A DNA stretch of 34,352 bases, taken from assembly GCA_011525805.1 (NCBI GenBank), contig WYBR01000041.1:1-34352 (forward strand). Reading direction: 5' to 3'. Shown here piece by piece: positions 6,564-14,779 of the stretch; the stretch's first letter is position 1; every line of letters begins with the position of its first letter. Both the position numbers and the translations under genes were made by a program. This DNA comes from Vicinamibacteraceae bacterium. GTDB lineage: Bacteria; Planctomycetota; Phycisphaerae; Phycisphaerales; UBA5793. The notes below the pieces were generated by a model. The model was given only the letters and a program-made list of their open reading frames with translations. It was not told the origin of the DNA and did no database searches.

Positions 6564-7839
6564 GGATTCTCCACTCGGCGATCTTCCGCGAGGCTGGACG
6601 CTGCCGCGCCTCGACGCGATCACGTTGCGCATCGGATCGGGAGCAACGCCGCGCGGAGGCAGCGCCGTGTATCTGCCGTACCGAGAACGGGTCGCGCTCG
6701 TGCGCAGCCAGAACGTATTCGATCGCCGTTTCGACGATGACGGGCTCGCATTCATCTCGGATGCCGCCGCCGAAGAACTCGCGGGTGTGGCGCTCGAAGC
6801 GGACGATCTCCTGTTGAACATCACGGGAGACGGTGTCACGTTTGGCCGAGCCTGCATGGTGCCGCCATCCGTCTTGCCCGCCTGCGTCAACCAGCACGTC
6901 GTGCGTATCCGGTGCGATCGGAAGAAGTGCGAACCCGCGTATCTTCTCGCGTACCTCACGCACCCGATGGTCAAGCACTACATCGAGGGTTTCAACGCGG
7001 GTGGGAGCAGACGCGCGATTACGAAGGGACACATCGAGTCCTTCGTTGTTCCCCTCCCCCCACTCCCCGAGCAACGCGCCATCGCACGGGTGCTTGGCGG
7101 GCTGGATGACAAGATCGAACTGAACCGGCGGATGAACCAGACGTTGGAGGACATGGCTCGCGCTCTGTTCAACGACTGGCTTGAACGCATGGAGGGCGAG
7201 CTTGAGACGGTGACGACACAATCGCTGACCGACTCGGGCGTGCTCGTCATTGGTGACGGATACCGCGCCAAGCGCAGCGAACTGCGACCGACCGGTCTCC
7301 CGTTCGCGCGAGCGGGCAACATTGACGGCGGCTTTCAGTTCACAGACTGCGAGTACATGGGCGTTGATGGAGTTCAGGCCGCGGGCGACAAGGTGTCCCG
7401 GCCACTCGACTCGGTGTTCACGTCCAAGGGCACAGTTGGGCGGCTTGCGCTAGTTTCGAAGAGCACGCCGACATTCGTATATGCGCCACAACTCTGCTTC
7501 TGGCGTGCTGCCGATCCTTCACGTCTCAACCCGTTCGTCCTGCACCAATGGATGCACGGCGACGAGTTCGGCGAGCAGGTGGACATGACCAAGGGCCAGA
7601 CCGATATGGCGGACTATGTCAGTCTGACCGATCAGCGTCGCATGCGGATCACACTGCCCTCACCGAAGCGACAGGCCGAGGTAGGGCGGCACCTGGAGCG
7701 TCTCTACGGCATGATGGATCAGAACACCACGCAGATCGGCACGCTTGCGGCGCTCCGCGATTCGCTACTGCCCGTTCTCTTATCAGGCGAACTCCGCCTG
7801 CATCACGTGTCGGCGGCCGTTAAGGAGGTCGTCGCATGA
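6553..7839 (+). CDS. hsdS: Type I restriction-modification specificity subunit HsdS
   Basis: From the GTG at 6553 the product has 428 residues and the HsdS plan. A first target recognition domain opens with LGDLPRGWTLPRLDAI. The central conserved region is PPLPEQRAIARVLGGLDDKI followed by a long helix ending MARALFNDW. A second recognition domain (about residues 220-390) and a C-terminal conserved region (QTDMADYVSLT ... LAALRDSLLPVLLSGEL) follow. It sets the DNA target of the methylase and nuclease. The frame stays open upstream through the array to an ATG at 6166, so a 557-residue form is possible; ATG 6421 is another option. I prefer 6553 because the family motif begins nine residues later. 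The stop overlaps the next gene by ATGA. Confidence 0.92.
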   Translation: MAIEDSPLGDLPRGWTLPRLDAITLRIGSGATPRGGSAVYLPYRERVALVRSQNVFDRRFDDDGLAFISDAAAEELAGVALEADDLLLNITGDGVTFGRACMVPPSVLPACVNQHVVRIRCDRKKCEPAYLLAYLTHPMVKHYIEGFNAGGSRRAITKGHIESFVVPLPPLPEQRAIARVLGGLDDKIELNRRMNQTLEDMARALFNDWLERMEGELETVTTQSLTDSGVLVIGDGYRAKRSELRPTGLPFARAGNIDGGFQFTDCEYMGVDGVQAAGDKVSRPLDSVFTSKGTVGRLALVSKSTPTFVYAPQLCFWRAADPSRLNPFVLHQWMHGDEFGEQVDMTKGQTDMADYVSLTDQRRMRITLPSPKRQAEVGRHLERLYGMMDQNTTQIGTLAALRDSLLPVLLSGELRLHHVSAAVKEVVA

Positions 7840-8819
7840 GCAGATTCGACGATTTTCCGAAGCAGATAAACGTACCGATCCCCACGGATGACACCGGCAT
7901 GGTCGGGCGTGAGTGCCCCAATGCTGAATGCGAGGGGTACTTCAAACTCCAGCCTGGAACGGGCCTGACGGGCGAAGATCTCGACTGTGTATGTCCGTAT
8001 TGCGGCCATCGGGGCAAGCCGGATCAGTTCTGGACAAAGGAGCAGATCGAGTACGCGAAGTCATACGCGTTCCGAGCCATCGGGGACATCGTGACCCGCG
8101 AGTTGAAGAAGCTCGCGTTCAATCACCCGCCGCGCGGTGCGTTCGGTATTGGCATCAGCATGACACTGAAGGAAGGGCCACGCGCCCCCCTTCGGCACTA
8201 CCGAGAGAAGGCACTCGAAACCGAGGTCGTGTGCGACCAGTGCACCCTTCGGTACAGCGTGTTCGGTGTCTTTGGGTTCTGCCCAGATTGCGGATGTCAC
8301 AACTCCCGTCAGATCTTGGAGAAGAACCTGGACCTTGCGATGAAGGTGATTGAGTTCTCTCAAGCCGCGCCTACGCCCGAGATCACTGAGAATCTGGTTC
8401 AGAACGCGCTTGAAGACGTGGTTTCGTCGTTTGACGGATTTGGTCGCGAACTGCTGAGTGCCCACGCCGCGCGAGCAAATGATCCGAAGAAGGCGTCCAG
8501 CGTGTCGTTTCAAAGCTTGACTGGTGCGGACAAGTCGTTGCAGGCCTTGTTTGGGACGTCCCTTCAGACGCTGACGACGCCAGAAGAGTGGAAGCTCATG
8601 GTCCGCTGCTTCCACAAGCGTCATGTGATCGCCCACAAAGGCGGGGTAATCGACGAGAAGTACATCGAGCAATCAGGCGACGACACCGCAATCGAAAGGC
8701 GAAAGGTGCGTGTCTCAGCGGATGAGGTGCGGATGCTCGTGGCTGCCGTTCGGTCGCTAGGAGATGGGTTGTGGCGGTACTTCACGCCGGCGGCCCGGTC
8801 GGTGGAGGTGCCCAAGTGA
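7836..8819 (+). CDS. Zn-ribbon and HEPN-type putative nuclease/defence protein
   Basis: This 327-residue protein has two cysteine clusters (C27/C32 with C51/C53/C56, and C133/C136 with C149/C152) and a C-terminal helical domain carrying RHVIAH (R262-H267). The RX4-6H motif is the catalytic signature of HEPN RNases found in toxins and anti-phage proteins. The N-terminal ribbons may sense nucleic acid or contact a partner. It begins in an ATGA overlap with hsdS and ends in a GTGA overlap with the TIR gene, so it is produced with the restriction system. HEPN assignment rests on the motif and helical context, not on an alignment; a non-catalytic HEPN-like role is possible. Confidence 0.65.
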   Translation: MSRFDDFPKQINVPIPTDDTGMVGRECPNAECEGYFKLQPGTGLTGEDLDCVCPYCGHRGKPDQFWTKEQIEYAKSYAFRAIGDIVTRELKKLAFNHPPRGAFGIGISMTLKEGPRAPLRHYREKALETEVVCDQCTLRYSVFGVFGFCPDCGCHNSRQILEKNLDLAMKVIEFSQAAPTPEITENLVQNALEDVVSSFDGFGRELLSAHAARANDPKKASSVSFQSLTGADKSLQALFGTSLQTLTTPEEWKLMVRCFHKRHVIAHKGGVIDEKYIEQSGDDTAIERRKVRVSADEVRMLVAAVRSLGDGLWRYFTPAARSVEVPK

Positions 8820-9286
8820 ACGTGTTCATCTCCTACAGCGTGGCAGACGTTGACCTATTGCGCAGGGTGGCTCAGGTGATCGCGGCGGGTGGGGATAAGC
8901 CTCTGTGCTGGGACACCAGCAAGACGCCTGGCCACGAAGTCTGGCCCAGCATCTTCGGATGGATCGACGCGAGCGACCTGGTCATCGTCATCATCACAGA
9001 TCAAACCGTGGCGCGGGCAATGTCCGTCGGGCAGGAAGTTGGGCATGCACGAGCCAAGGGAAAGCCGATCGTGCCGCTTGTCGCCGCTGGGGTCAGGCCA
9101 GAGGACCTCGGGTGTCTGAACGGGGTGATCTATCAACCCATCAGTCGAGAGAACACAAGTGATGCGCTCGCCGCTGTTCAGCGGGTTCTCGACGGGATGA
9201 AGATGCAGAAGGCCGAGGCGCAGCGCCAGTTGCTAGTGGTCGGTGGGATCGTCGGCCTGCTGTGGCTGTTCGGCCAGAACGGGTAA
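8816..9286 (+). CDS. TIR-domain protein with C-terminal membrane helix
   Basis: The 156-residue product begins VNVFISYSVADVDLLRRVA, the strand-A/box-1 region of TIR domains. It continues with WIDASDLVIVIIT and SVGQEVGHARAKGKPIVPL, where E74 is at the position of the catalytic glutamate of NAD-consuming TIRs. A hydrophobic helix (about 139-152, LLVVGGIVGLLWLFG) ends the protein and could place it in the inner membrane. Bacterial TIR proteins commonly act as abortive-infection effectors by depleting NAD. The GTG at 8816 overlaps the preceding stop and follows a GGAGG. An upstream in-frame start at 8771 lies inside the previous gene and is less likely. Confidence 0.82.
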   Translation: MNVFISYSVADVDLLRRVAQVIAAGGDKPLCWDTSKTPGHEVWPSIFGWIDASDLVIVIITDQTVARAMSVGQEVGHARAKGKPIVPLVAAGVRPEDLGCLNGVIYQPISRENTSDALAAVQRVLDGMKMQKAEAQRQLLVVGGIVGLLWLFGQNG

Positions 9287-9317
9287 TCGAAGAAGTTCCG
9301 CGATTCAAGAGGTTTAT

Positions 9318-10496
9318 GTGATTCCCAAGACGTTGGACAAGATCGAGGCCGCTGACATCCAGTCCCTCGTCACCAATGGTGACGAGGAACGCCGGACGTT
9401 GGACTTCAAGCGCGACCTGCCGGGCAACACCGACAAGGACAAGAACGAACTCCGCGCAGATGTCACCTCCTTCGCCAACGCCGGCGGCGGCGACCTGATC
9501 TTCGGCGTGGATGAGGCGGGCGGCGTGGCTACGGCCGTGCCGGGTTTGCCCGGAGTCGATGCCGACGCGGAGATCCGCCGCATCGAGGCCGTCATTCAGA
9601 CCAGCATCGACCCGCGCGTGCCCGGGTTTGAGTCACGGGCTATCGCGATCCCGGGCAAGGGTCCGGTGATCGTCGTCCGTGTGCCCAAGAGCTGGCGCGG
9701 CCCGCATCTGGTCAAGATCAACGACACGTTTCGGATGTTCGGGCGCAACAGCAAGGGCAAGTACATCTTCGATGCCACGGAGATCCGTTCGGCGTTCGCG
9801 CTGTCGGAGCAGTTGCCGGAGCGCATCCGGCGCTGGCGGGATGATCGGTTGGCTCGAATTATCGGGGAAGAGGCTCCCCTGCCGCTCGCGGCCGGCGCAA
9901 GGCTAGTCGTTCATGTTGTTCCCCTGGCCTCGTTCGCCGCAGGGAGGGAAGTCTCCGCCGAGGCCATGAAGAAGGCAAGCCAGGCCTTTCAACCACTCTG
10001 CACGGGCGGCAGCGACTCCCGCATCAACATCGACGGGCTCCTGAAGTTCACCGGGGGCCGTGCGGGTGCGCCCGGCGCGACCGCGTACTGCCAGGTGTTC
10101 CGCTCCGGAATCGTTGAAGGCGTGACGACCGAGGTCGTTCAAACTCGTGAGCCGCGCCCGTACATCGCCAGCCAGTGGCTTGCCCAGGAGGTCGTCTCGA
10201 GCGTCAAGCAGTATCGGGCTGGTCTGATCGCGTGCGATGTCCTGCCGCCTTACCTCGTGCTGGCCACGTTGGCGGGAGCGAAGGGCGCGACGCTGGCAGT
10301 CAGCAATCGCTTCATGGTCTGGGAGCACTACCCGGTTGACCGTGACTTGGTGGTCCTCCCCGACGTGCTCATCGAGTCCAGGGACAGTGATCTGCTGACA
10401 GACCTCCGGTCGCTGTTCGACGGCGTCTGGAACGCCTGCGGCTGGGTGCGGTGTTTCGATTACAACGAACAGGGCAAGTGGGCACCTCCCGCCTGA
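9318..10496 (+). CDS. Schlafen AlbA_2-domain putative DNA/RNA-binding protein
   Basis: From the GTG at 9318 the protein has 392 residues. Residues 1-150 match the AlbA_2 (Schlafen AAA_4-like) domain: EERRTLDFKRDLP, then SFANAGGGDLIFGVDEAGG, then IVVRVPKSWRGPHLV and a glycine-rich loop FRMFGRNSKGKY. Such domains bind nucleic acids and are frequent in defence loci. The C-terminal 220 residues are not recognised. The start follows AGAGG and is 31 bases after the TIR stop; an earlier GTG at 9243 would overlap the TIR gene in another frame. The gene lies directly before hsdR, so it is part of the same operon. Confidence 0.8.
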   Translation: MIPKTLDKIEAADIQSLVTNGDEERRTLDFKRDLPGNTDKDKNELRADVTSFANAGGGDLIFGVDEAGGVATAVPGLPGVDADAEIRRIEAVIQTSIDPRVPGFESRAIAIPGKGPVIVVRVPKSWRGPHLVKINDTFRMFGRNSKGKYIFDATEIRSAFALSEQLPERIRRWRDDRLARIIGEEAPLPLAAGARLVVHVVPLASFAAGREVSAEAMKKASQAFQPLCTGGSDSRINIDGLLKFTGGRAGAPGATAYCQVFRSGIVEGVTTEVVQTREPRPYIASQWLAQEVVSSVKQYRAGLIACDVLPPYLVLATLAGAKGATLAVSNRFMVWEHYPVDRDLVVLPDVLIESRDSDLLTDLRSLFDGVWNACGWVRCFDYNEQGKWAPPA

Positions 10497-10520
10497 GCAC
10501 CAACGAAAGGACGTTTCGGC

Positions 10521-13500
10521 ATGACGTGGCACGGCTCTGAATCCCAGTTTGAGTGGACGACCATTGAGCGGCTCAAGTCGCTCGGGTATGTCTATGTCCA
10601 CGGGTCGGAGTTGGGCGCTGCTGCGAGGCCCGATGACTCAGAGGTCGTGCTCAAGGACCGGCTTCGGGTGTTCCTCATCGCCCGCTACGGGCGGACAGTC
10701 ACTCGACCCGATGGGCTGCCGGATGCGGCGATCGATGCAGCCGTCGCCAAGTTCGCACGGCCCGAGGGAGTGGACACGCTCCGCCGCAACGCGGCGCTGC
10801 ACGCCATGCTTCGCGGTGGCGTGGAGATTGCGGTCGAAGAACCGGCGGCAGACGGGAAGCCCGCGGGTAAACGCATCGCGCACGTCTATGCCGTGGACTG
10901 GGAACGACCCGAGCACAACGAGTTTCTGGTCGTGAACCAGCTGCCCGTCCACGGGCCAAGTGGGAACGATCGTCGCCCCGACGTCATCGTGTACGTGAAC
11001 GGGCTGCCGCTGGTCCTGTTCGAGCTCAAGAACCCGTACGACGACCAGCCCACGGTGGCGGATGCCATCAACCAGATCGGCCACTACCGCCACGAGATCC
11101 CGCAACTATTCGACCACAACGCGCTCTGCATCGCCTCCGACGGCGTGACCACGCTGCACGGCATGTGGACCGCCAGCGCGGAGTGGTACGCGCCGTGGAA
11201 GAGCATTGACGGCCTGACAGTCGAGCGCGGCACCACCGGGAGCATGAAGACGCTGGTCGAGGGGCTGCTGCCCAAGGACCGGCTCTTGGCGTACATCCGC
11301 GACTTCATCGTGTTCGAGACGATCGGAGCGGCTGGAGGCAAGATTGTTAAGAAGGGAGGAAAATACCACCAGTTCTTTGCGGTGCGGATCGGGGCGAGGA
11401 AGATCCTGGAATCGGTAAAGGCGGGGACGGCAGACAAACGGCTGGGCGTCATTTGGCACACCACCGGCTCGGGGAAGTCGCTGTCTATGTGCTTCCTGGT
11501 CGGGATGCTGCGGCGGGAGGCCGTGCTGAACAACCCGACCTTCGTGATTCAGGTCGATCGGACGGACCTGGACCAGCAACTGCACGACCAGTTCGTTTCG
11601 GCCCGCTCGCTGGTGGGCGACGTCAAGCACGCCAAGAGCGTCGAAGATCTTCGCGGCCTGCTCCAGACGCAGGGCGGTGAGGTGATCTTCACCACGATCG
11701 AGAAGTTCGCGCTGCGTGAGGGCGAGGCCGAGCATCCGGTGCTCTCGACGCGAGACAATGTGATCGTGATCGCCGATGAGGCGCACCGGAGCCAATACGG
11801 ATTCACCAAGGGCTTTGCACGCTGGCTCGGGGCGGCGCTGCCCAATTCGCGGCGGCTGGGGTTCACCGGCACGCCTGTCTCCTTCAGCGGGGCCGACACC
11901 GTCGAGGTCTTCGGTGACCTGGTCCACGTCTACGACATCCGCCAGAGCCAGGATGACAAGGCGACGGTGCCGATCTTCTACGAGCCACGGCAGATCAAGC
12001 TTCGTTTGAACAAGACGGACGTGGATGGGGCACTGGCGGAGATTGTCGAAGATGCGCCGATCGACGAGTTGGAGAGAAAGAAGGGCCAATGGGCTGCGCT
12101 GGCCAAGGCGGCGGGCGCGAAGGAGCGGATAGAACTGCTCGCGGCCGACCTGCTCGCACACTTCAAGGACCGGACGGCCACGCTCAAGGGCAAGGCGATG
12201 GTCGTCTGCATGATCCGCGAGAACTGCGTGAGACTGTACGATGCGCTGAAGGCGCTGCCGGGGTGCCCCGAGATCAAGGTGGTGATGACCGGCGACCTGG
12301 GCAAGGACCCCGAGGCGTGGAGCAAGGCCGGGCACCTGACGACCAAACAGCAGCGCGAAGCGATCAAGAAGCGGATGATCGACGCGGACGATCCGCTGTC
12401 AATGGTGATCGTCTGCGATATGTGGCTCACGGGCACGGACATCCCTTGCCTGCACACGCTGTATGTGGACAAGCCCATGAAGGGCCACACGATGATCCAG
12501 GCGATCTCGCGTGTGAACCGCGTGTTCAGCGACAAGCCGCACGGACTGATCGTGGACTACATCGGCATTGGCGATGAGCTGCGGGCAGCGACCGCGAAGT
12601 ACTCAGCGGGTGGAGAAGATCACGGGAAGCCCGCGGGCGGGCTGGATGAAGACGCCCGGCCGCTGTTCGTGGCGGCGCTGGCCGAGGTGCGGTCGTTCCT
12701 CCCCGAAGGCGTGAATTACGGCGACTGGCGGCGGCTCTCGCCGATCGCGCTGGAGGACCGCTACGCGGCGGTTTATGGGCATCTGACCAGCGACGATGAC
12801 CTGCGGGACCACTTCTTGGACGCCGAGCTGCGGCTGACGAGCGCATTCCTGCTCGTCAAACACCTGGATGACTGCCGCGCCAGCGCCGACGAGGTGATCT
12901 TCTGTCAGCGGGTGCGTAAGCAGCTCCTCAAGACGATCCGCGGGCGTGGACCTACCAGAGACATCGAGAAGGCGGTGCGGGACCTGGTGGATGACACCGT
13001 CGAGAGCGAGGGCGTCGTTGACATCTTCAAGGCCGCGGGGATCACGCGGGCCGACATCTCGATCCTCGACGACAACTTCCTTCAGACGTTTAAGGATCGG
13101 CCGCTGCCGGACCTTCGGCTCAAGTTGCTCGAGAAACTGCTCGCCGACGAGATCCACATGCGGGCGAAGAAGAACTTGGCCAAGGCGAAGACGTTCCGTG
13201 AACTACTGGAAGCGACGCTCCAGAAGTACCACAACCGGCTTATCGACGCGGCGGCCGTGATCCGCGCCATGATCGAGATCAAGAAGGACATGGAGGCATC
13301 GGATCAGCGGGCCGGGCAGTTGGGCTTGGCGGAGGATGAGCTTGCCTTCTATGACGCCGTCGCCATCAACTACGAGAACGTCTACGGCGTGGACTTCCTG
13401 AAGGGCCTGATCCACGACGTTGTGCAGAGCATCAAGCGAAACCTGAAGGTGGATTGGACCGAGCCGCACCGGGAGGACGTGAAGGCCGCAGTGAGAGCGG

Positions 13501-13616
13501 CGGTGCGGCGTGTTCTGACGAAGCAGGGCGTGAAGGCTGAGGACTTTGATCGGCTGATGCCCGTGCTGATGGCACAGGCGGAGGCGTTGTACGCGGAGTG
13601 GCCGATCGCGGCCTGA
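10521..13616 (+). CDS. hsdR: Type I restriction endonuclease subunit HsdR
   Basis: The 1031-residue R subunit cleaves unmodified DNA after ATP-driven translocation. The N-terminal nuclease has the PD-(D/E)xK residues D154 in RRPDVIVYV and E168/K170 in FELK. The helicase core has Walker A TTGSGKS (314-320), the DEAH box DEAHRSQYG (419-422) and LGFTGTP, and the second RecA domain includes TGTDIPCLHTLYVDKPMKGH and QAISRVNR. The C-terminal helical region contacts HsdM. Length is normal and all catalytic residues are present, so it looks active. The ATG follows AAGGA and lies 24 bases after the preceding gene. Confidence 0.97.
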   Translation: MTWHGSESQFEWTTIERLKSLGYVYVHGSELGAAARPDDSEVVLKDRLRVFLIARYGRTVTRPDGLPDAAIDAAVAKFARPEGVDTLRRNAALHAMLRGGVEIAVEEPAADGKPAGKRIAHVYAVDWERPEHNEFLVVNQLPVHGPSGNDRRPDVIVYVNGLPLVLFELKNPYDDQPTVADAINQIGHYRHEIPQLFDHNALCIASDGVTTLHGMWTASAEWYAPWKSIDGLTVERGTTGSMKTLVEGLLPKDRLLAYIRDFIVFETIGAAGGKIVKKGGKYHQFFAVRIGARKILESVKAGTADKRLGVIWHTTGSGKSLSMCFLVGMLRREAVLNNPTFVIQVDRTDLDQQLHDQFVSARSLVGDVKHAKSVEDLRGLLQTQGGEVIFTTIEKFALREGEAEHPVLSTRDNVIVIADEAHRSQYGFTKGFARWLGAALPNSRRLGFTGTPVSFSGADTVEVFGDLVHVYDIRQSQDDKATVPIFYEPRQIKLRLNKTDVDGALAEIVEDAPIDELERKKGQWAALAKAAGAKERIELLAADLLAHFKDRTATLKGKAMVVCMIRENCVRLYDALKALPGCPEIKVVMTGDLGKDPEAWSKAGHLTTKQQREAIKKRMIDADDPLSMVIVCDMWLTGTDIPCLHTLYVDKPMKGHTMIQAISRVNRVFSDKPHGLIVDYIGIGDELRAATAKYSAGGEDHGKPAGGLDEDARPLFVAALAEVRSFLPEGVNYGDWRRLSPIALEDRYAAVYGHLTSDDDLRDHFLDAELRLTSAFLLVKHLDDCRASADEVIFCQRVRKQLLKTIRGRGPTRDIEKAVRDLVDDTVESEGVVDIFKAAGITRADISILDDNFLQTFKDRPLPDLRLKLLEKLLADEIHMRAKKNLAKAKTFRELLEATLQKYHNRLIDAAAVIRAMIEIKKDMEASDQRAGQLGLAEDELAFYDAVAINYENVYGVDFLKGLIHDVVQSIKRNLKVDWTEPHREDVKAAVRAAVRRVLTKQGVKAEDFDRLMPVLMAQAEALYAEWPIAA

Positions 13617-13643
13617 GGAGTGATTTGTGAACGGACGCCAGAC

Positions 13644-14006
13644 ATGAGCAAGAAACAACCAGCCTTTGGCGAGCTCATCCGCGAGAAGCGGCTCGCGAAG
13701 GGTCACAGCCTGCGGAAGTTCGCGGAGCTCATCGACGTGAGCCCAACCTATCTCTCGCTCGTCGAGCAGGGAAAGGTGGAGAGCCCTCCGACCGCCGAGC
13801 GGGTGCGTCGGATGGCGGAGGTCCTCGGAGAGAACCCAGATGAGCTGATGTCATTGGCCGGCCGGATGCCGGAGGATCTTCGCGGAATCATCCAGAGCGA
13901 GCCGGAAGAGATGCCTCAGTTGTTGCGGGCGGCGAAGGGTTTGACGGCAGACCAGTTGAAGGCACTGTCGGCGCAGGCCAAGAAGATGCAGAGAGAGGAG
14001 CAATGA
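13644..14006 (+). CDS. XRE-family transcriptional regulator
   Basis: The 120-residue protein has an N-terminal HTH_3 domain (about residues 8-64): GELIREKRLAKGHSLRKFAE, then DVSPTYLSLVEQGKVESPP. It is probably the repressor of this operon and, through related operators, of the downstream two-gene unit. It overlaps the ImmA-like gene by ATGA; XRE-ImmA pairs are classic repressor plus anti-repressor-protease switches in mobile elements (as in ICEBs1 ImmR/ImmA). The ATG at 13644 removes an implausible eight-residue leader. Confidence 0.88.
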   Translation: MSKKQPAFGELIREKRLAKGHSLRKFAELIDVSPTYLSLVEQGKVESPPTAERVRRMAEVLGENPDELMSLAGRMPEDLRGIIQSEPEEMPQLLRAAKGLTADQLKALSAQAKKMQREEQ

Positions 14007-14713
14007 TGGGGCGACCGCCTGCCAAGACCGAACGTGTGCCGTGGCTGCGCGATGAGAACATCGAGGCCGAAGCCGAGACGCTCTTTGAGCTGTGGCAGAA
14101 GGCTCACGGCGAGGTCTCCGAACCCCCGGTTCCCGTCGATGAAATGATCGAGCTGCAGCTCAACCTGCGGTATGAAATAGATGACCTGCAGAAGCGATTC
14201 CGTCACGGCGATGTGCTGGGAGCGATCTGGTTCAAGGAGCAGCTTATCCGAGTCGACCGGAGCCTTGATCCCGTCGAGCATCCGCGCATGCTGGGACGCT
14301 ACCGCTTCACGCTCGCCCATGAGATCGGCCACTGGCAGCTTCACCGGAAGGTCTTTCTCCGCGACGAGACACAGATGTCTCTGACATCCGCAGCGGATGC
14401 GCCCGCGTTCGTGTGCCGCTCGACCGATCAAGCGCGTGAAGAGGTGCAGGCGAACATGTTCGCGGCGTTCCTGCTCATGCCGCGTGACCTGATTCGCCGG
14501 GCGTGGATCAAGTGGAGGGGCACCGATGACGTTGTGTGTGTGCTTGACCTCGCCGCGCCAACCTTATCCCGAAGTGTGAAGGCACAGCAGGACGCTGCGA
14601 TGCAACGCTTCTCGAAGCCTTTCGCTGAGCAGTTCCATGTGTCTGCCGAGGCCATGAGCTACCGCTTGGAGGCGCTTGGGCTCCTTACTCGTGATCGATC
14701 CCTGTTTGGTTGA
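14003..14713 (+). CDS. ImmA/IrrE-family metallo-endopeptidase
   Basis: The 236-residue product carries the zinc-binding motif HEIGH (106-110) in FTLAHEIGHWQLHRKVF, with a downstream helix REEVQANMFAAFLLMP that supplies the third ligand in this family. ImmA/IrrE proteases cleave a partner XRE repressor upon damage or infection signals. The ATGA overlap with the XRE gene makes that partnership very likely here. The expected effect would be release of the operators at 4309 and perhaps 14741, switching on the restriction/defence genes (inference). Confidence 0.9.
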   Translation: MMGRPPAKTERVPWLRDENIEAEAETLFELWQKAHGEVSEPPVPVDEMIELQLNLRYEIDDLQKRFRHGDVLGAIWFKEQLIRVDRSLDPVEHPRMLGRYRFTLAHEIGHWQLHRKVFLRDETQMSLTSAADAPAFVCRSTDQAREEVQANMFAAFLLMPRDLIRRAWIKWRGTDDVVCVLDLAAPTLSRSVKAQQDAAMQRFSKPFAEQFHVSAEAMSYRLEALGLLTRDRSLFG

Positions 14714-14740
14714 ACCCCCAGTGTTCTTGTGCGCAGTGCG

Positions 14741-14763
14741 TTTACTGTTCACGGGACATGGAC
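14741..14763 (+). promoter_or_regulatory. Second operator-like site, related to the one before hsdM
   Basis: Aligned without gaps to 4309-4331, 16 of 23 bases match, concentrated in GTTCAC and ACATGGAC. The left arm has diverged. It lies 16 bases before the ATG at 14780, also in a leader position. The two downstream genes both begin ATGGCCAA. Confidence 0.5.
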
Positions 14764-14779
14764 ATTTGGAGGCCCTGAA

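Noticed and set aside
11106-12335. 409-codon open frame on the - strand
   Set aside because: Antisense to the hsdR motor domains; composition is typical of codon-bias shadows.
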